From Alicyclobacillus fructus (GTDB lineage Bacteria; Bacillota; Bacilli; Alicyclobacillales; Alicyclobacillaceae), in the NCBI RefSeq assembly GCF_017329605.1, contig NZ_JAFMTY010000023.1, forward strand, positions 1 to 54,088: DNA of 54,088 nucleotides, read 5' to 3'. The notes beneath the pieces were generated by a model. The model had not been told where the DNA came from. It saw only the letters and a program-made list of their open reading frames with translations, and did no database searches. This document shows positions 9,041 through 17,922 of the stretch, piece after piece. Each line of letters opens with the position of its first letter. Within the stretch, counting starts at the first letter, position 1. Made by a program: the position numbers and the translations under genes.

Positions 9041-9095
9041 TACGGTTTCGCCGCGAGCCCTTGGCGATGATCGGGCGTACACCCGGCAAGGGGAA

Positions 9096-9111
9096 CTTGT
9101 CATGATATCAT
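9096..9111 (+). promoter_or_regulatory. Shared sulfur-operon motif, copy 1
   Basis: CTTGTCATGATATCAT lies just upstream of the -35 of the yezD-ssu unit. Copy 2 at 13946-13961 upstream of the sulfate operon agrees at 14 of 16 positions. The core ATGATATCAT is a perfect palindrome. A common activator or repressor of sulfur uptake is the likely reader. Confidence 0.5.
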
Positions 9112-9118
9112 CATAATG

Positions 9119-9146
9119 TTGACAATTTTGATGAGTTTAATAAGAT
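9119..9146 (+). promoter_or_regulatory. Promoter of the yezD-ssu operon
   Basis: TTGACA (9119-9124) is a perfect -35 element and TAAGAT (9141-9146) a fair -10 element, 16 bases apart. Transcription would start about 40 bases before the yezD ATG. Confidence 0.6.
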
Positions 9147-9195
9147 AAGACCATCATCACCGCGCTTCACTTCACCGCATGGGAGGCGATGGCGC

Positions 9196-9354
9196 ATGGC
9201 TGCGCTCAGGGGCGAGGAACAGCGTCCCCCGAAGTGGCTGGAATCGGTCCAGAAGGCTTTGGAAGGCATGTCGCATGGGTCGGTGGAAATCGTGGTTCAC
9301 CAAGGGCAGGTGGTGCAGATCAACCGCTTGGAAAAGTGGCGTTTCTCTTCCTGA
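9196..9354 (+). CDS. yezD: YezD-family small protein (DUF2292)
   Basis: This 52-residue ORF has a GGGAGG site nine bases before the ATG. The core ALEGMSHGSVEIVVHQGQVV followed by QINRLEKWRF matches the short YezD/DUF2292 family, whose members sit next to sulfur-uptake and sulfur-assimilation genes in firmicutes. The biochemical role is not known. It is first in the transcript, ahead of a strong hairpin and the ssu genes. It uses a different frame from ssuE; a longer frame starting at 9189 that would fuse to ssuE is not supported. Confidence 0.8.
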   Translation: MAALRGEEQRPPKWLESVQKALEGMSHGSVEIVVHQGQVVQINRLEKWRFSS

Positions 9355-9418
9355 GCTCTCTCGTTGCGCGATGTTCGACAAGGGCTGTTCCTCAATCAGC
9401 TGGTCGACCAGACATCTG

Positions 9419-9464
9419 GAGACCCGCACAGGCCGCGTGCGGCCTGACGGGTCTCTCTTTTATT
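9419..9464 (+). terminator. Nested hairpin with U-rich tail between yezD and ssuE
   Basis: An outer 8-bp stem (GAGACCCG 9419-9426 with CGGGTCTC 9448-9455) encloses an inner 7-bp stem (AGGCCGC 9430-9436 with GCGGCCT 9439-9445). TCTTTTATT follows. It is built like an intrinsic terminator inside the operon, so it may be an attenuator that lets yezD be made in excess of the ssu genes. Confidence 0.65.
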
Positions 9465-9482
9465 CCCATGGAGGTGAGGGGT

Positions 9483-10028
9483 TTGGCTACCGTCGTCGTG
9501 ATTCAAGGAAGTCCGTCATCGCCGTCCAAGACCGCCGCTGTGGTGAGGGTTGCGGAGCAGATGCTCCGTTCCGGCGGAGTCGACACGCACCGCATTGACG
9601 TTCGGGATCTGTCGCCTCAGGCGTTGGCGACGGCAGACGCCGCCCACGTCGGGATTCAGGCCGCTGTTCGGCGCGTCCTGGAGAGCGACGCCGTGGTGGT
9701 GGCGACGCCCGTGTACAAAGCCGCGTACACGGGATTGCTCAAGCTGTTCCTTGATCTGCTGCCGCCACGTGCGCTGGAAGGCAAAGTCGTTCTTCCCATC
9801 ACTACGGGAGGTTCTCCGGCCCATCTGTTGGCCCTTGACTACGCGTTGAAGCCTGTGTTGGCCGCGCTGGGCGCCAAGGTCTTCGTGTCAAGCGTCTACG
9901 TGCTCGACGCCTCGATAGAGCTTGGGGCCCCGTCGCCTCTGCAGGGGGCGGATCGCGAGCGGTTGGATCGAAGTGTTGAAGAGCTCAGGCAGGTCCTCAA
10001 CCCGCAACAGGCCGCAATTTTGGGGTGA
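9483..10028 (+). CDS. ssuE: NADPH-dependent FMN reductase for sulfonate desulfonation
   Basis: This 181-residue flavodoxin-fold protein supplies reduced FMN to SsuD. The N-terminal VVVIQGSPSSPSKTAAVV is the FMN phosphate-binding loop, ATPVYKAAYTGLLKLFLDLLP is the flavin-contacting block, and PITTGGSPAHLLALDY follows, as in SsuE. A TTG start at 9483 is chosen because GGAGGTGAGG lies directly upstream; an ATG five codons earlier has no ribosome site. The stop is 44 bases before the ssuA start. Confidence 0.92.
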   Translation: MATVVVIQGSPSSPSKTAAVVRVAEQMLRSGGVDTHRIDVRDLSPQALATADAAHVGIQAAVRRVLESDAVVVATPVYKAAYTGLLKLFLDLLPPRALEGKVVLPITTGGSPAHLLALDYALKPVLAALGAKVFVSSVYVLDASIELGAPSPLQGADRERLDRSVEELRQVLNPQQAAILG

Positions 10029-10072
10029 CGTTCCATCCACAGAGCGTCTCGAAACCAGAAGGGGGTTTGAAT

Positions 10073-11119
10073 GTGTTGAATCGACGTCCATGGAAGCTGG
10101 CTGCGTATGCCGCCATTTTCGCAGGGGGGTTCCTCGCCGTAGGATGCGGGGCCGAAGGCCATTCGCAGTCTTCAAACGCTGTCGACACGTCCGTCCAACC
10201 GTCGGCCGCTTCCGGTTCGGCCAGCACGGCCACACACGGCGTGGTTCGGATTGGGTATCAGCTGGACGGCACGGACATCATTCTCAAGGCGAAAAAGTGG
10301 CTCGACCAAGCGTTACAGAAGAAAGGATACCGAGTTCAATGGATACAGTTTGTGGGAGGTCCGCAGCTTCTGCAGGCGATGAACGCGGGTGCCATCGACT
10401 TCGGCGAAACGGGCGACGCTCCGCCCATCTTCGCGCAGGCTGCGGGCACGCCACTTCTGTACTTGGCGCATGAACCGGCGGATCCGAAGGGCGAAGCCAT
10501 CCTGGTGCCGGCCAATTCGCCCATTCACACGGTGAAGGATTTGAAGGGGAAGACCATCGCGCTGAACAAGGGCTCCAATGTGGAATACATGCTGGTGCAG
10601 CAGTTGAAGAAGGCCGGACTCTCCATCCACGACGTCACGCTCGACTTCTTGACGCCGCCGAATGCGCGAGCCGCCTTCGAAGCGGGCAAGGTCGACGCGT
10701 GGGCCATTTGGGATCCCTACGAGTCGTCGGCGGAGAACGCGATACACGCGCGGGCCATTGCGGACGGAACCGGCGTGACCAACAACTATCAGTTCTATTA
10801 CGTGACTCGTCAGTTTGCCAAGCAGCACCCGGATGTCGTTCAGGACTACCTGAGTGGCTTGGCACAGGCCGACGGTTGGGTCAATCAGCACAAACTCGAC
10901 ACCGCCAAGCTGTTGGCGCCTCAGATGGACATCGATGTGACCTCGCTCTACGAGTCGTTTACCAAACACAGTTTTGGCATCGAGCCCATCACCAAGGACA
11001 TCGTGAACGAGCAGCAATCCATCGCCGATGAATTTTACCAGCTCGGGCTCATTCCTCAGCCGATTCGCGTGCAAGACGATGTCTGGCAGGGCACATTTCA
11101 CTTGCACAAAATTCCATGA
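10073..11119 (+). CDS. ssuA: Aliphatic sulfonate ABC transporter, substrate-binding lipoprotein
   Basis: This 348-residue protein has a lipoprotein signal with lipobox LAVGC near residue 23, so it is tethered outside the membrane. The mature part begins after a Ser-rich linker and shows the SsuA/TauA/NMT1 fold: IGYQLDGTDIILKAKKWL, FVGGPQLLQAMNAGAIDFGETGD, DLKGKTIALNKGSN and KVDAWAIWDPYE. It binds alkanesulfonates for the SsuBC importer. GTG at 10073 is preferred, seven bases after a GGGGG run; earlier in-frame starts have no site. A decayed fragment of a homologous gene is at 30989-31255. Confidence 0.93.
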   Translation: MLNRRPWKLAAYAAIFAGGFLAVGCGAEGHSQSSNAVDTSVQPSAASGSASTATHGVVRIGYQLDGTDIILKAKKWLDQALQKKGYRVQWIQFVGGPQLLQAMNAGAIDFGETGDAPPIFAQAAGTPLLYLAHEPADPKGEAILVPANSPIHTVKDLKGKTIALNKGSNVEYMLVQQLKKAGLSIHDVTLDFLTPPNARAAFEAGKVDAWAIWDPYESSAENAIHARAIADGTGVTNNYQFYYVTRQFAKQHPDVVQDYLSGLAQADGWVNQHKLDTAKLLAPQMDIDVTSLYESFTKHSFGIEPITKDIVNEQQSIADEFYQLGLIPQPIRVQDDVWQGTFHLHKIP

Positions 11120-11137
11120 CAAGCGAGGGGTCAACGT

Positions 11138-12283
11138 ATGCAGATCTTTTGGTTCATTCCGACGCACGGGGACACGCGCTATCTCGGAACCACCTACGGC
11201 GCGAGGCAGGTGGATCTCCCCTATCTCCGCCAGGTCGCGCAGGCCGTGGACCATCTCGGGTACGACGGCGTCCTGCTGCCCACCGGCCGGAGCTGCGAAG
11301 ACGCCTGGATTGTCGCCTCCACTTTGATTCCCGCCACGCGGCGGCTTCGGTTTCTCGTCGCGCTGCGCCCAGGCCTCATGTCACCCGTTCTGGCCGCCCG
11401 CATGGCGGCGACCTTCGATCGCCTGTCGGAGGGGCGGCTCGCGGTCAACATCGTCACGGGTGGCGATCCCGTCGAAAACAAGGGAGACGGCCTCTTCCTC
11501 GATCACGACGCGCGTTACGAGGTGACGGACGAGTTTCTGCACATCTGGCGCCACGTGATGCAAGGGGAGCACGTTCACTTTGAAGGGGATCACCTGCGGG
11601 TGGAGGACGCGCATCTGCTCTATCCTCCGGTGCAGCGGCCCTATCCGCCAATTTACTTCGGCGGATCGTCAGAGGCAGGCCAGCGCGTGGCCGCCAAGCA
11701 CGTGGACGTGTACTTGACGTGGGGTGAGCCGCCGAAGGACGTGGCCGAGAAAATCCGCGTCGTGCGAGAACTTGCCGCTCGCGAAGGCAGAACGGTTCGA
11801 TTTGGCATTCGCCTGCACGTCATCGTCCGCGAGACGGAGGACGAGGCATGGCGGGCGGCCAAAGATCTCATTCGCTACGTCGATCACGACACCATCCGGC
11901 GCGCCCAAGAAGTGTTCCGCAGAATGGACTCCGTCGGTCAACATCGGATGGCGGCGCTGCACCAAGGAGACCCGTCCAAACTCGAAGTGAGTCCAAATCT
12001 CTGGGCAGGCGTGGGTCTCGTGCGCGGAGGCGCTGGAACCGCGCTGGTCGGCGATCCCGAGACCGTTGCCGAGCGCATGAGGGAGTATGCCGACCTGGGC
12101 ATCGAAACCTTCATTCTGTCAGGGTATCCGCATCTCGAAGAGGCGTATCGCTTCGCCGAACTCGTGTTCCCAATCGTGAAAAAGAACGCGCAGGCCGCGC
12201 CGGAGCGCGCGCTCACGGGGCCGTTTGGCGAGATCGTGGCCAACACGTTGCCTCCGAAAGAAAGGAGGGCGGTGCGAGCGTGA
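11138..12283 (+). CDS. ssuD: FMNH2-dependent alkanesulfonate monooxygenase
   Basis: This 381-residue TIM-barrel enzyme of the bacterial luciferase family cleaves alkanesulfonates to aldehyde and sulfite, using reduced FMN from SsuE. Blocks that match known SsuD throughout include [15 protein letters not shown] at the N-terminus, [11 protein letters not shown] with the active-site Cys, [35 protein letters not shown] and [21 protein letters not shown]. Length is normal for the family. The stop overlaps the ssuC GTG (GTGA). Confidence 0.96.
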   Translation: MQIFWFIPTHGDTRYLGTTYGARQVDLPYLRQVAQAVDHLGYDGVLLPTGRSCEDAWIVASTLIPATRRLRFLVALRPGLMSPVLAARMAATFDRLSEGRLAVNIVTGGDPVENKGDGLFLDHDARYEVTDEFLHIWRHVMQGEHVHFEGDHLRVEDAHLLYPPVQRPYPPIYFGGSSEAGQRVAAKHVDVYLTWGEPPKDVAEKIRVVRELAAREGRTVRFGIRLHVIVRETEDEAWRAAKDLIRYVDHDTIRRAQEVFRRMDSVGQHRMAALHQGDPSKLEVSPNLWAGVGLVRGGAGTALVGDPETVAERMREYADLGIETFILSGYPHLEEAYRFAELVFPIVKKNAQAAPERALTGPFGEIVANTLPPKERRAVRA

Positions 12284-13062
12284 GCCGCAGGAACTCGTGG
12301 TTCTGGAACCGGGTCGCACCCTGGGTGCTGCCCGGCCTCCTTCTGATACTGTGGCAGGCCCTTGGTTCGGCGGGCCTCATCCCCAAGCGGATCTTGCCCA
12401 CGCCCGTGGAAGTGGTGCAGGCCGCCCTGACGCTTGCGCACCAAGGCGTGCTCTGGTCGTACATCGCCACCAGCGCCGCGCGGGCCTTCAGCGGATTTTT
12501 GATCGGCGCCGCTGCGGGATTTCTGCTGGGCACCCTCAATGGGGTCTCCCGGAAGGCGGGGCGCCTTCTAGATACGCCGATTCAGATGATCCGAACGATT
12601 CCCCATCTCGCCCTGGTACCGATTGTGATCGTGTGGTTCGGCATTGGGGAACAGGCCAAGCTGTTTCTCGTGGCGCTCGGGACAGCCATTCCCATGTACA
12701 TGAACACCTATTTCGGCATTCAGTCGCTCGATCCGGGTCTCCTGGAGATGGCGCGCGTCTATCGATTCAACCGCGCCAAGATGTTCTGGAAGGTGATTCT
12801 TCCTGGGGCTTTGCCTTCCGTTCTGTCCGGCGTCCGGTACAGCCTCGGCGTCATGTGGGTCACGCTGATTGTCGCCGAGACCATCTCCGCCAACTCCGGC
12901 ATTGGGTACATGATCATGAACGCTCAGGAGTTCATGCAAATGAATATTGTCGTGCTCGGCATTGTCCTGTACGCGCTCCTCGGCAAGCTCTCGGACGTCA
13001 TTGCCAGGATGCTTGAGGTCAAGCTTCTCGCGTGGCATCCGATTGGGCTGCAGGCGGTTTGA
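12280..13062 (+). CDS. ssuC: Aliphatic sulfonate ABC transporter permease
   Basis: This 260-residue integral membrane protein has about six hydrophobic segments and the cytoplasmic EAA loop in [25 protein letters not shown], which docks onto the SsuB ATPase. The family block [20 protein letters not shown] is clear. The GTG start overlaps the ssuD stop, with AAAGGAGGG upstream. It forms the membrane channel of the sulfonate importer with SsuA and SsuB. Confidence 0.94.
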   Translation: MSRRNSWFWNRVAPWVLPGLLLILWQALGSAGLIPKRILPTPVEVVQAALTLAHQGVLWSYIATSAARAFSGFLIGAAAGFLLGTLNGVSRKAGRLLDTPIQMIRTIPHLALVPIVIVWFGIGEQAKLFLVALGTAIPMYMNTYFGIQSLDPGLLEMARVYRFNRAKMFWKVILPGALPSVLSGVRYSLGVMWVTLIVAETISANSGIGYMIMNAQEFMQMNIVVLGIVLYALLGKLSDVIARMLEVKLLAWHPIGLQAV

Positions 13063-13088
13063 TAGACGGAATAAGGGAGGTCTGACGC

Positions 13089-13877
13089 GTGAACGAATTC
13101 CACGCTGGCGTGTCCGTGCACCTGCAGGGCGTCGCCAAAGCCTACGGCGATCGGACGATTCTGTCCGACTTGGACTTGCGAATTCCGAAAGGCCAGTTTG
13201 TCGCGATCGTCGGCCACAGCGGTACCGGAAAGAGCACGTTGTTGCGCCTGATGGCGGGGTTGGAAGAGCCTTCGCGAGGAGAAATTTTCATCGATGATCA
13301 TCCCGTCCGTGGTCTCGCGCCAGCGGCCCGGGTCATGTTTCAGGATGCCCGGCTGCTTCCCTGGCTCAGCGTGTTCGACAACGTCGCGGTGGTTTTGGCC
13401 AAACCGGACAAGGAGCTTGTCCAGCAGGCGCTTCAGCGCGTGGGGCTCCTGGAACATGCCAAGAAGTGGCCGGCTCAACTGTCAGGCGGGCAGCGCCAGC
13501 GCGTCGCTCTGGCGCGCGCGCTGGTGGTGAGACCGCCCCTTTTGCTGCTGGACGAACCCCTGGGAGCCCTTGACGCCCTGACGCGACTGGAGATGCAGGA
13601 TTTGATCGAGACCCTTTGGCTCGAGGAGCGGTTCACGTCCGTCCTGGTGACCCACGACGTTGGCGAGGCCGTCCGCTTGGCCGATCGCGTCATTTGCCTC
13701 GAGAACGGCCGGATCGAATTGGATCTCGAAGTGGCGCTTCCTCGCCCGCGCGAACGTTCAAGCGCGTTTGCGCGCATGGAGGCGAAGATCTTGTCGACCA
13801 TCTTGGGACACGGGAAGGAAGGTGACCGTTCGCACTATGCCGGGATGCATGGCGAAGTCGCATCCAGGGAGGCGTGA
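13089..13877 (+). CDS. ssuB: Aliphatic sulfonate ABC transporter ATP-binding protein
   Basis: This 262-residue nucleotide-binding subunit has Walker [10 protein letters not shown] at about residue 45, the short Q-loop FQDARLLPW typical of SsuB/TauB, the signature [15 protein letters not shown], Walker [13 protein letters not shown] and a switch His in VTHDVGEA. The GTG start has an AAGGGAGG site. It is the last gene of the sulfonate unit; an inverted repeat and the sulfate-operon promoter follow. Confidence 0.94.
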   Translation: MNEFHAGVSVHLQGVAKAYGDRTILSDLDLRIPKGQFVAIVGHSGTGKSTLLRLMAGLEEPSRGEIFIDDHPVRGLAPAARVMFQDARLLPWLSVFDNVAVVLAKPDKELVQQALQRVGLLEHAKKWPAQLSGGQRQRVALARALVVRPPLLLLDEPLGALDALTRLEMQDLIETLWLEERFTSVLVTHDVGEAVRLADRVICLENGRIELDLEVALPRPRERSSAFARMEAKILSTILGHGKEGDRSHYAGMHGEVASREA

Positions 13878-13899
13878 GCGAATGCGTTTCACGTCGGCC

Positions 13900-13932
13900 G
13901 GTCTCCGGGGGACGCGGTGTCGCTCGGAGACC
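13900..13932 (+). terminator. Inverted repeat after ssuB, possible terminator
   Basis: GGTCTCCG (13900-13907) pairs with CGGAGACC (13925-13932) across a 17-base loop. No U-run follows, so intrinsic termination would be weak. It may instead separate the sulfonate and sulfate transcripts by folding or protein binding. Confidence 0.35.
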
Positions 13933-13945
13933 CTTGGCGCGATCG

Positions 13946-13961
13946 CTTGTCATAACATCAT
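13946..13961 (+). promoter_or_regulatory. Shared sulfur-operon motif, copy 2
   Basis: CTTGTCATAACATCAT agrees with copy 1 (9096-9111) at 14 of 16 positions. It is followed by further overlapping ATCATGAT palindromes up to base 13974, just upstream of the sbp -35 element. Confidence 0.5.
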
Positions 13962-13985
13962 GATCATCATGATGTCCCTACATAT

Positions 13986-14014
13986 TTGACAAATAAAATC
14001 GGATTACTGAGAAT
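13986..14014 (+). promoter_or_regulatory. Promoter of the sulfate uptake operon
   Basis: TTGACA (13986-13991) is a perfect -35 element; GAGAAT (14009-14014) is a 4-of-6 -10 element 17 bases on. The leader to the sbp start would be about 45 bases. Confidence 0.55.
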
Positions 14015-14066
14015 AAAGCGCAACGGGCCTTCAGGGCCGCCGAAGATGAATGAGGGGGTTGCGCGA

Positions 14067-15149
14067 GTGAAGCCAACGTGGAAAAAGGCTCTGCATGCGA
14101 TGGTGACCTTGGGGGTGATGGGAGGACTGGTGAGCGGTTGCGGCCAAGCCAACGCGTCGAGTGCGTCAAACGCCTCCAACGCGCCCCATTCGGGGAGCGC
14201 ATCGGTCAAGGCCAAAGCAGCAAGCGGCAAGGTGGTGACGCTTTACTTCGGCTCCTACAGTGTCACGCAACAGATTTACGAGCAAAAGTTGTTCCCCATG
14301 TTCCAAAAATACTGGAAACAGAAGACCGGCCAAACGGTGCAATTCCAGGCTTCGTTTGACGCATCCGGCGCAGAGGCGACGGCGATTGCCAACGGCCTGC
14401 CCGTGGACGTCGCGGCGCTGTCGCTGGAATCGGATATCAACAAGATTCAGAAGGCAGGCCTCATTACGCACAACTGGAAAGACACGCCGACGCATGGCAT
14501 GGTGACGGATTCGATCGTTGCCATCGCTGTGCGCAAAGGGAATCCGAAACACATCAAGACGTGGGCGGACCTGGCAAAGCCAGGCGTCGTGGTGGATCTT
14601 CCGAACCCGGCGACATCAGGCGGCGCGAAGTGGGACATCAACGCCATCTACTATGCGACGTTGCGCCACGGCTCCGCCGACCAGGCCAAGTCCCTGCTTG
14701 CATCGATTGTGAAAAATGTGCAGGTTCTTGACAAGTCAGGAGAAGCTTCCATGACCACGTTTGTCAACGGGGTCGGCGACGCTTGCGTGAGCTACGAAAA
14801 CGAGATTCTCGAAAAGAGCAATCACCTGAAAACCTTCGACGAGGTCATTCCGTCTTCCACGATGCTGATTGAGAACCCCATTGCGCTCGTCGACAAAAAT
14901 GCCGACGCGCATGGGGATCGCCAGGTGGCGCAAGCGTTCATCAACTGGCTGGAGGGGCCCGATGCGCAACGCGTGTTCATGCAGTACGGGTTCCGACCGG
15001 TCAATCCGTCGCTGAAGGCGGAAGCGGCCAAGCAGTTCAAAACACCTGCGGATCTCTTCACTGCGGCGGACGTCGGCGGATGGACCAAGATCAACGACAC
15101 GCTGTATAGCACGAACGGCATCTGGAACCAGGTACTGGAGGGCCGCTGA
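14067..15149 (+). CDS. sbp: Sulfate ABC transporter, substrate-binding lipoprotein
   Basis: This 360-residue protein has a lipoprotein signal with lipobox LVSGC near residue 22. The mature domain follows the Sbp/CysP pattern: FGSYSVTQQIYEQKLFPMF, FDASGAEATAIANGLPVDVAALSL, VRKGNPKHIKTWADL and PNPATSGGAKW, the last being a sulfate-contacting loop. GTG at 14067 is chosen because GAGGGGG lies eight bases before it; an ATG seven codons earlier has no clear site. The gene heads the sulfate unit and its stop shares a base with the cysT start (TGATG). Confidence 0.93.
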   Translation: MKPTWKKALHAMVTLGVMGGLVSGCGQANASSASNASNAPHSGSASVKAKAASGKVVTLYFGSYSVTQQIYEQKLFPMFQKYWKQKTGQTVQFQASFDASGAEATAIANGLPVDVAALSLESDINKIQKAGLITHNWKDTPTHGMVTDSIVAIAVRKGNPKHIKTWADLAKPGVVVDLPNPATSGGAKWDINAIYYATLRHGSADQAKSLLASIVKNVQVLDKSGEASMTTFVNGVGDACVSYENEILEKSNHLKTFDEVIPSSTMLIENPIALVDKNADAHGDRQVAQAFINWLEGPDAQRVFMQYGFRPVNPSLKAEAAKQFKTPADLFTAADVGGWTKINDTLYSTNGIWNQVLEGR

Positions 15150-15991
15150 TGCGCTTCGAGCGGATCGCCCTCCATTCGCTCCTTGCTGGAGCGATGTTGT
15201 TGATTTTTGTCTTGCCGCTTGGCGCCGTGTTCGAACAGGCCTTTGCCGGTGGCTGGCCAGGATTTGTCCGGGCCGTCACAAGCCCCATTGCGGTTCGGGC
15301 TTTCGAACTCACGGTCGTGCTTGCAGTGGTGGTCGCCATCCTCAACACGGCGATGGGGTTGCTCATCGCCGTTTCGTTGGAGCGGTGGCGGGCCCCGCTT
15401 TCGATGGCGCTGGACGCCGTGATCGACCTGCCGCTCGCCATTCCGACGGCGGTATCGGGCCTGATGCTCGTGCTGCTGTACGGTCCGGCATCGCCCGTCG
15501 GGCGATGGCTGGCGGGCCACGGCGTCTCCATTGTGTATACGCGGCTTGGCATCCTGTTTGCGCTGGTGTTTGTCACAGTTCCCTATGCCGTGCGGGCGCT
15601 GCAACCTGCGCTGCAGCAGTTGGATCGCAGGGAAGAAGAAGCGGCTTGGACGCTCGGGGCGCACGCGCATCGCGTGTGGCTGCGCGTCATCTTGCCGGCG
15701 CTCCGGCACGCGCTGGGAAGTGCCTTCGTCTTGACGTTGACCCGAGCCATGATCGAGTTCGGCTCGGTCGTGATGGTCTCGGGAAACAAACCGATGCAAA
15801 CCGAAGTGGCAGCGGTCTACATTTACGGGTTGCTCGAGAACTACGACCAGCAGGGCGCATCGGCCGCAGCCGTGGTCCTGATGTTGCTTTGCGCCATCGC
15901 GTTTGCGCTCGAAGGAAGCCTTTTGACCTCGCTGGCCAGGAGGAGGCGGCACGCAGATCCGCTGAAGGAGAGGGAAGAGGCTCATGTCTAG
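15149..15991 (+). CDS. cysT: Sulfate ABC transporter permease CysT
   Basis: This 280-residue membrane protein has about six helices. Family blocks are LPLAIPTAVSGLMLVLLYGP near residue 95 and the EAA loop REEEAAWTLGAHAHRVWLRVILP. It pairs with CysW to form the sulfate and thiosulfate channel. The ATG overlaps the sbp stop, preceded by GGAGGG. The 3' end overlaps cysW by eight bases. Confidence 0.94.
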   Translation: MRFERIALHSLLAGAMLLIFVLPLGAVFEQAFAGGWPGFVRAVTSPIAVRAFELTVVLAVVVAILNTAMGLLIAVSLERWRAPLSMALDAVIDLPLAIPTAVSGLMLVLLYGPASPVGRWLAGHGVSIVYTRLGILFALVFVTVPYAVRALQPALQQLDRREEEAAWTLGAHAHRVWLRVILPALRHALGSAFVLTLTRAMIEFGSVVMVSGNKPMQTEVAAVYIYGLLENYDQQGASAAAVVLMLLCAIAFALEGSLLTSLARRRRHADPLKEREEAHV

Positions 15992-16796
15992 GCTTTCGCG
16001 TCCATTGGGCGTGGCCCTCGTCTACGTGTGGCTGTCGGTATTCGTGGTGGTGCCCTGGGTGGCCATCCTCGTCGGCGCGTTTGCGGGAGGATGGGCGTCG
16101 TTCTGGCATAGCGTGAGCTCGCCGGAAGCCGCCTTTGCCCTGCGGATGACCCTGGAAATCACCTTGGTGACCCTGTTCATCAATCTGGCCCTCGGCGTGC
16201 CGATTTCCTTTTGGATTGCTCGGAGATCCGCGCCAGGTTGGCGCGTGATTCAGTGGATTGTCGAGCTGCCGCTCTCGGTCTCCCCAGTCGTGGCTGGTCT
16301 GGCGCTCATCGTGGTGTACGGGCCGAATGCGCTCATCGGCGCGCTGCTCGCGCACGCGCACATCAAAATTGCGTTTGCGTTCCCCGGCATGGTGCTTGCG
16401 ACAGTGTTTGTCACATTGCCGTTCATCGTGCACGAAACCGTGCCGGCCATTCGCGCCATTGGAGACACGCAGGAGCAAGCGGCCTACGTCCTTGGGGCTT
16501 CCCCCTGGCGCACGCTGTGGCGCGTCTGGCTGCCGCAGCTCAAATGGAGCCTTTTGTACGGGATGGCGCTGACGGCGGCGCGATCGTTCGGGGAGTTCGG
16601 CGCAGTCCTGGTCGTCTCGGGCAGTATTGTCATGGTGACCGAAACCGCCACGCTGTTCGTCTACCAAGCCTCCGTCAACAATCAGATGCAGGCCGCGTAT
16701 GCGGTCTCGGCGGTGTTGGCGCTGGTGTCCTTTGCTCTCATCCTCGTCCTGCAACTCGTGAAGCGCTTGGGAGGGAACCGGCTGCGTGACCATTGA
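15984..16796 (+). CDS. cysW: Sulfate ABC transporter permease CysW
   Basis: This 270-residue membrane protein is the partner of CysT. It shows LPLSVSPVVAGLALIVVYGP and the EAA loop DTQEQAAYVLGASPWRTLWRVWLP, then RSFGEFGAVLVVSG as in CysW. The ATG lies inside the cysT end, with AAGGAGAGGGA upstream, and the stop overlaps the cysA start. The tight overlaps imply balanced synthesis of the channel parts. Confidence 0.94.
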   Translation: MSRLSRPLGVALVYVWLSVFVVVPWVAILVGAFAGGWASFWHSVSSPEAAFALRMTLEITLVTLFINLALGVPISFWIARRSAPGWRVIQWIVELPLSVSPVVAGLALIVVYGPNALIGALLAHAHIKIAFAFPGMVLATVFVTLPFIVHETVPAIRAIGDTQEQAAYVLGASPWRTLWRVWLPQLKWSLLYGMALTAARSFGEFGAVLVVSGSIVMVTETATLFVYQASVNNQMQAAYAVSAVLALVSFALILVLQLVKRLGGNRLRDH

Positions 16797-17817
16797 ATTC
16801 GTAGGGGTAGAGAAGGTGTATCCTGGCGGCGCGCGATCCGTCCGCGGGGTCTCATTTCAGGTTCGGGAAGGCGAAATGGTGGGGCTGCTCGGACCGAGCG
16901 GAAGCGGGAAGACCACGATCCTGCGGCTGATCGCCGGACTGGAGCGCCCCACCAAGGGGGAGATATGGATCGGCGGCAAACGGGTGACCGATCTGCCTCC
17001 CCAGAAGCGCAATGTGGGGCTCGTCTTTCAAAACTACGCGCTCTTTCAACACATGACGGTCTATGACAACGTGGCCTTTGGACTGAAGGAGAAGCGCGTG
17101 CCGCGCGACGAGATCGACCGGCGGGTGCGGGAATTGCTCGGCTACATGCGCTTGACGGAGTACGCAAATCGGTTTCCCCGCGAATTGTCCGGCGGCCAAC
17201 AGCAGCGGGTGGCGCTGGCGCGGGCTTTGGCTCCGCGGCCCCAGGTGCTTCTGTTCGACGAGCCGTTTGCCGCCATCGACACGCAGATCCGCCGCGAGCT
17301 GCGCAAGTTCGTCCGTGAGGTGCACGACGAGCTCGGCGTCACCAGTCTGTTTGTCACGCACGACCAGGAAGAGGCGCTTGAAATCGCGGATCGGGTGCTC
17401 GTGTTGCACGAAGGCCGGGTGGAGCAACTGGGAACGCCGGAAGAGGTGTACGAACAGCCGGAGACGCTGTTTGTGGCTTCGTTTATTGGCGAATCCAACG
17501 TCTGGCGGCGGCCCGTCCAAGGCGGTGCCGTCGAAGTCGCCGGTCTGCGACTGCCTGTCGATCCCGCCATCCCCAATGGCACCCCTGTGGCCGTCGTGGT
17601 GCGGCCGAAAGACGTGCAATTGCACCCTGCAGACCGGGAGGAGGGGCAGGGCCAAATCCTGCGATCCGCCTTCAAGGGCGCGTACAGCGCGTGCTTCGTC
17701 CGCACCAGGGATCACGAGGTGTGGGAGGTGCATGTGCCGAGCGCGGATCGGCACCTTCTGTCGCCGGGCGCGTGGGTGCGGATGGATGTGCACAAGTTCT
17801 TCGTCTTTCCGGCGTGA
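16786..17817 (+). CDS. cysA: Sulfate/thiosulfate ABC transporter ATP-binding protein
   Basis: This 343-residue ATPase drives the CysTW importer. Walker A is GPSGSGKTT at about residue 34, the Q-loop is FQNYALF, the signature is [15 protein letters not shown], Walker B is LLFDEPFAAID and the switch is VTHDQEEA. The C-terminal 110 residues form a TOBE-like regulatory domain. The GTG start overlaps cysW. No strong terminator was seen after the gene; folD converges from the other strand after 105 bases. Confidence 0.94.
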   Translation: MTIEFVGVEKVYPGGARSVRGVSFQVREGEMVGLLGPSGSGKTTILRLIAGLERPTKGEIWIGGKRVTDLPPQKRNVGLVFQNYALFQHMTVYDNVAFGLKEKRVPRDEIDRRVRELLGYMRLTEYANRFPRELSGGQQQRVALARALAPRPQVLLFDEPFAAIDTQIRRELRKFVREVHDELGVTSLFVTHDQEEALEIADRVLVLHEGRVEQLGTPEEVYEQPETLFVASFIGESNVWRRPVQGGAVEVAGLRLPVDPAIPNGTPVAVVVRPKDVQLHPADREEGQGQILRSAFKGAYSACFVRTRDHEVWEVHVPSADRHLLSPGAWVRMDVHKFFVFPA

Positions 17818-17922
17818 GGTTGTGGAAGCTGCGATCGTCAACGGGTGAAGCGCAGCGATCCTGCCGGCGCCCGGCGAGGTTCAGGATGGGCCCTGTCCAC
17901 TTGCATTGCTGCACGCGAAGCC

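Noticed and set aside
9189-10028. A single 279-codon frame fusing upstream sequence to ssuE
   Set aside because: The first 98 codons are not protein-like, overlap yezD in another frame and include the hairpin. The TTG at 9483 has a strong ribosome site.
13986-14066. TTG at 13986 or ATG at 14046 as the sbp start
   Set aside because: The TTG is part of the -35 element, and the ATG has no ribosome site. The GTG at 14067 gives a normal lipoprotein signal.
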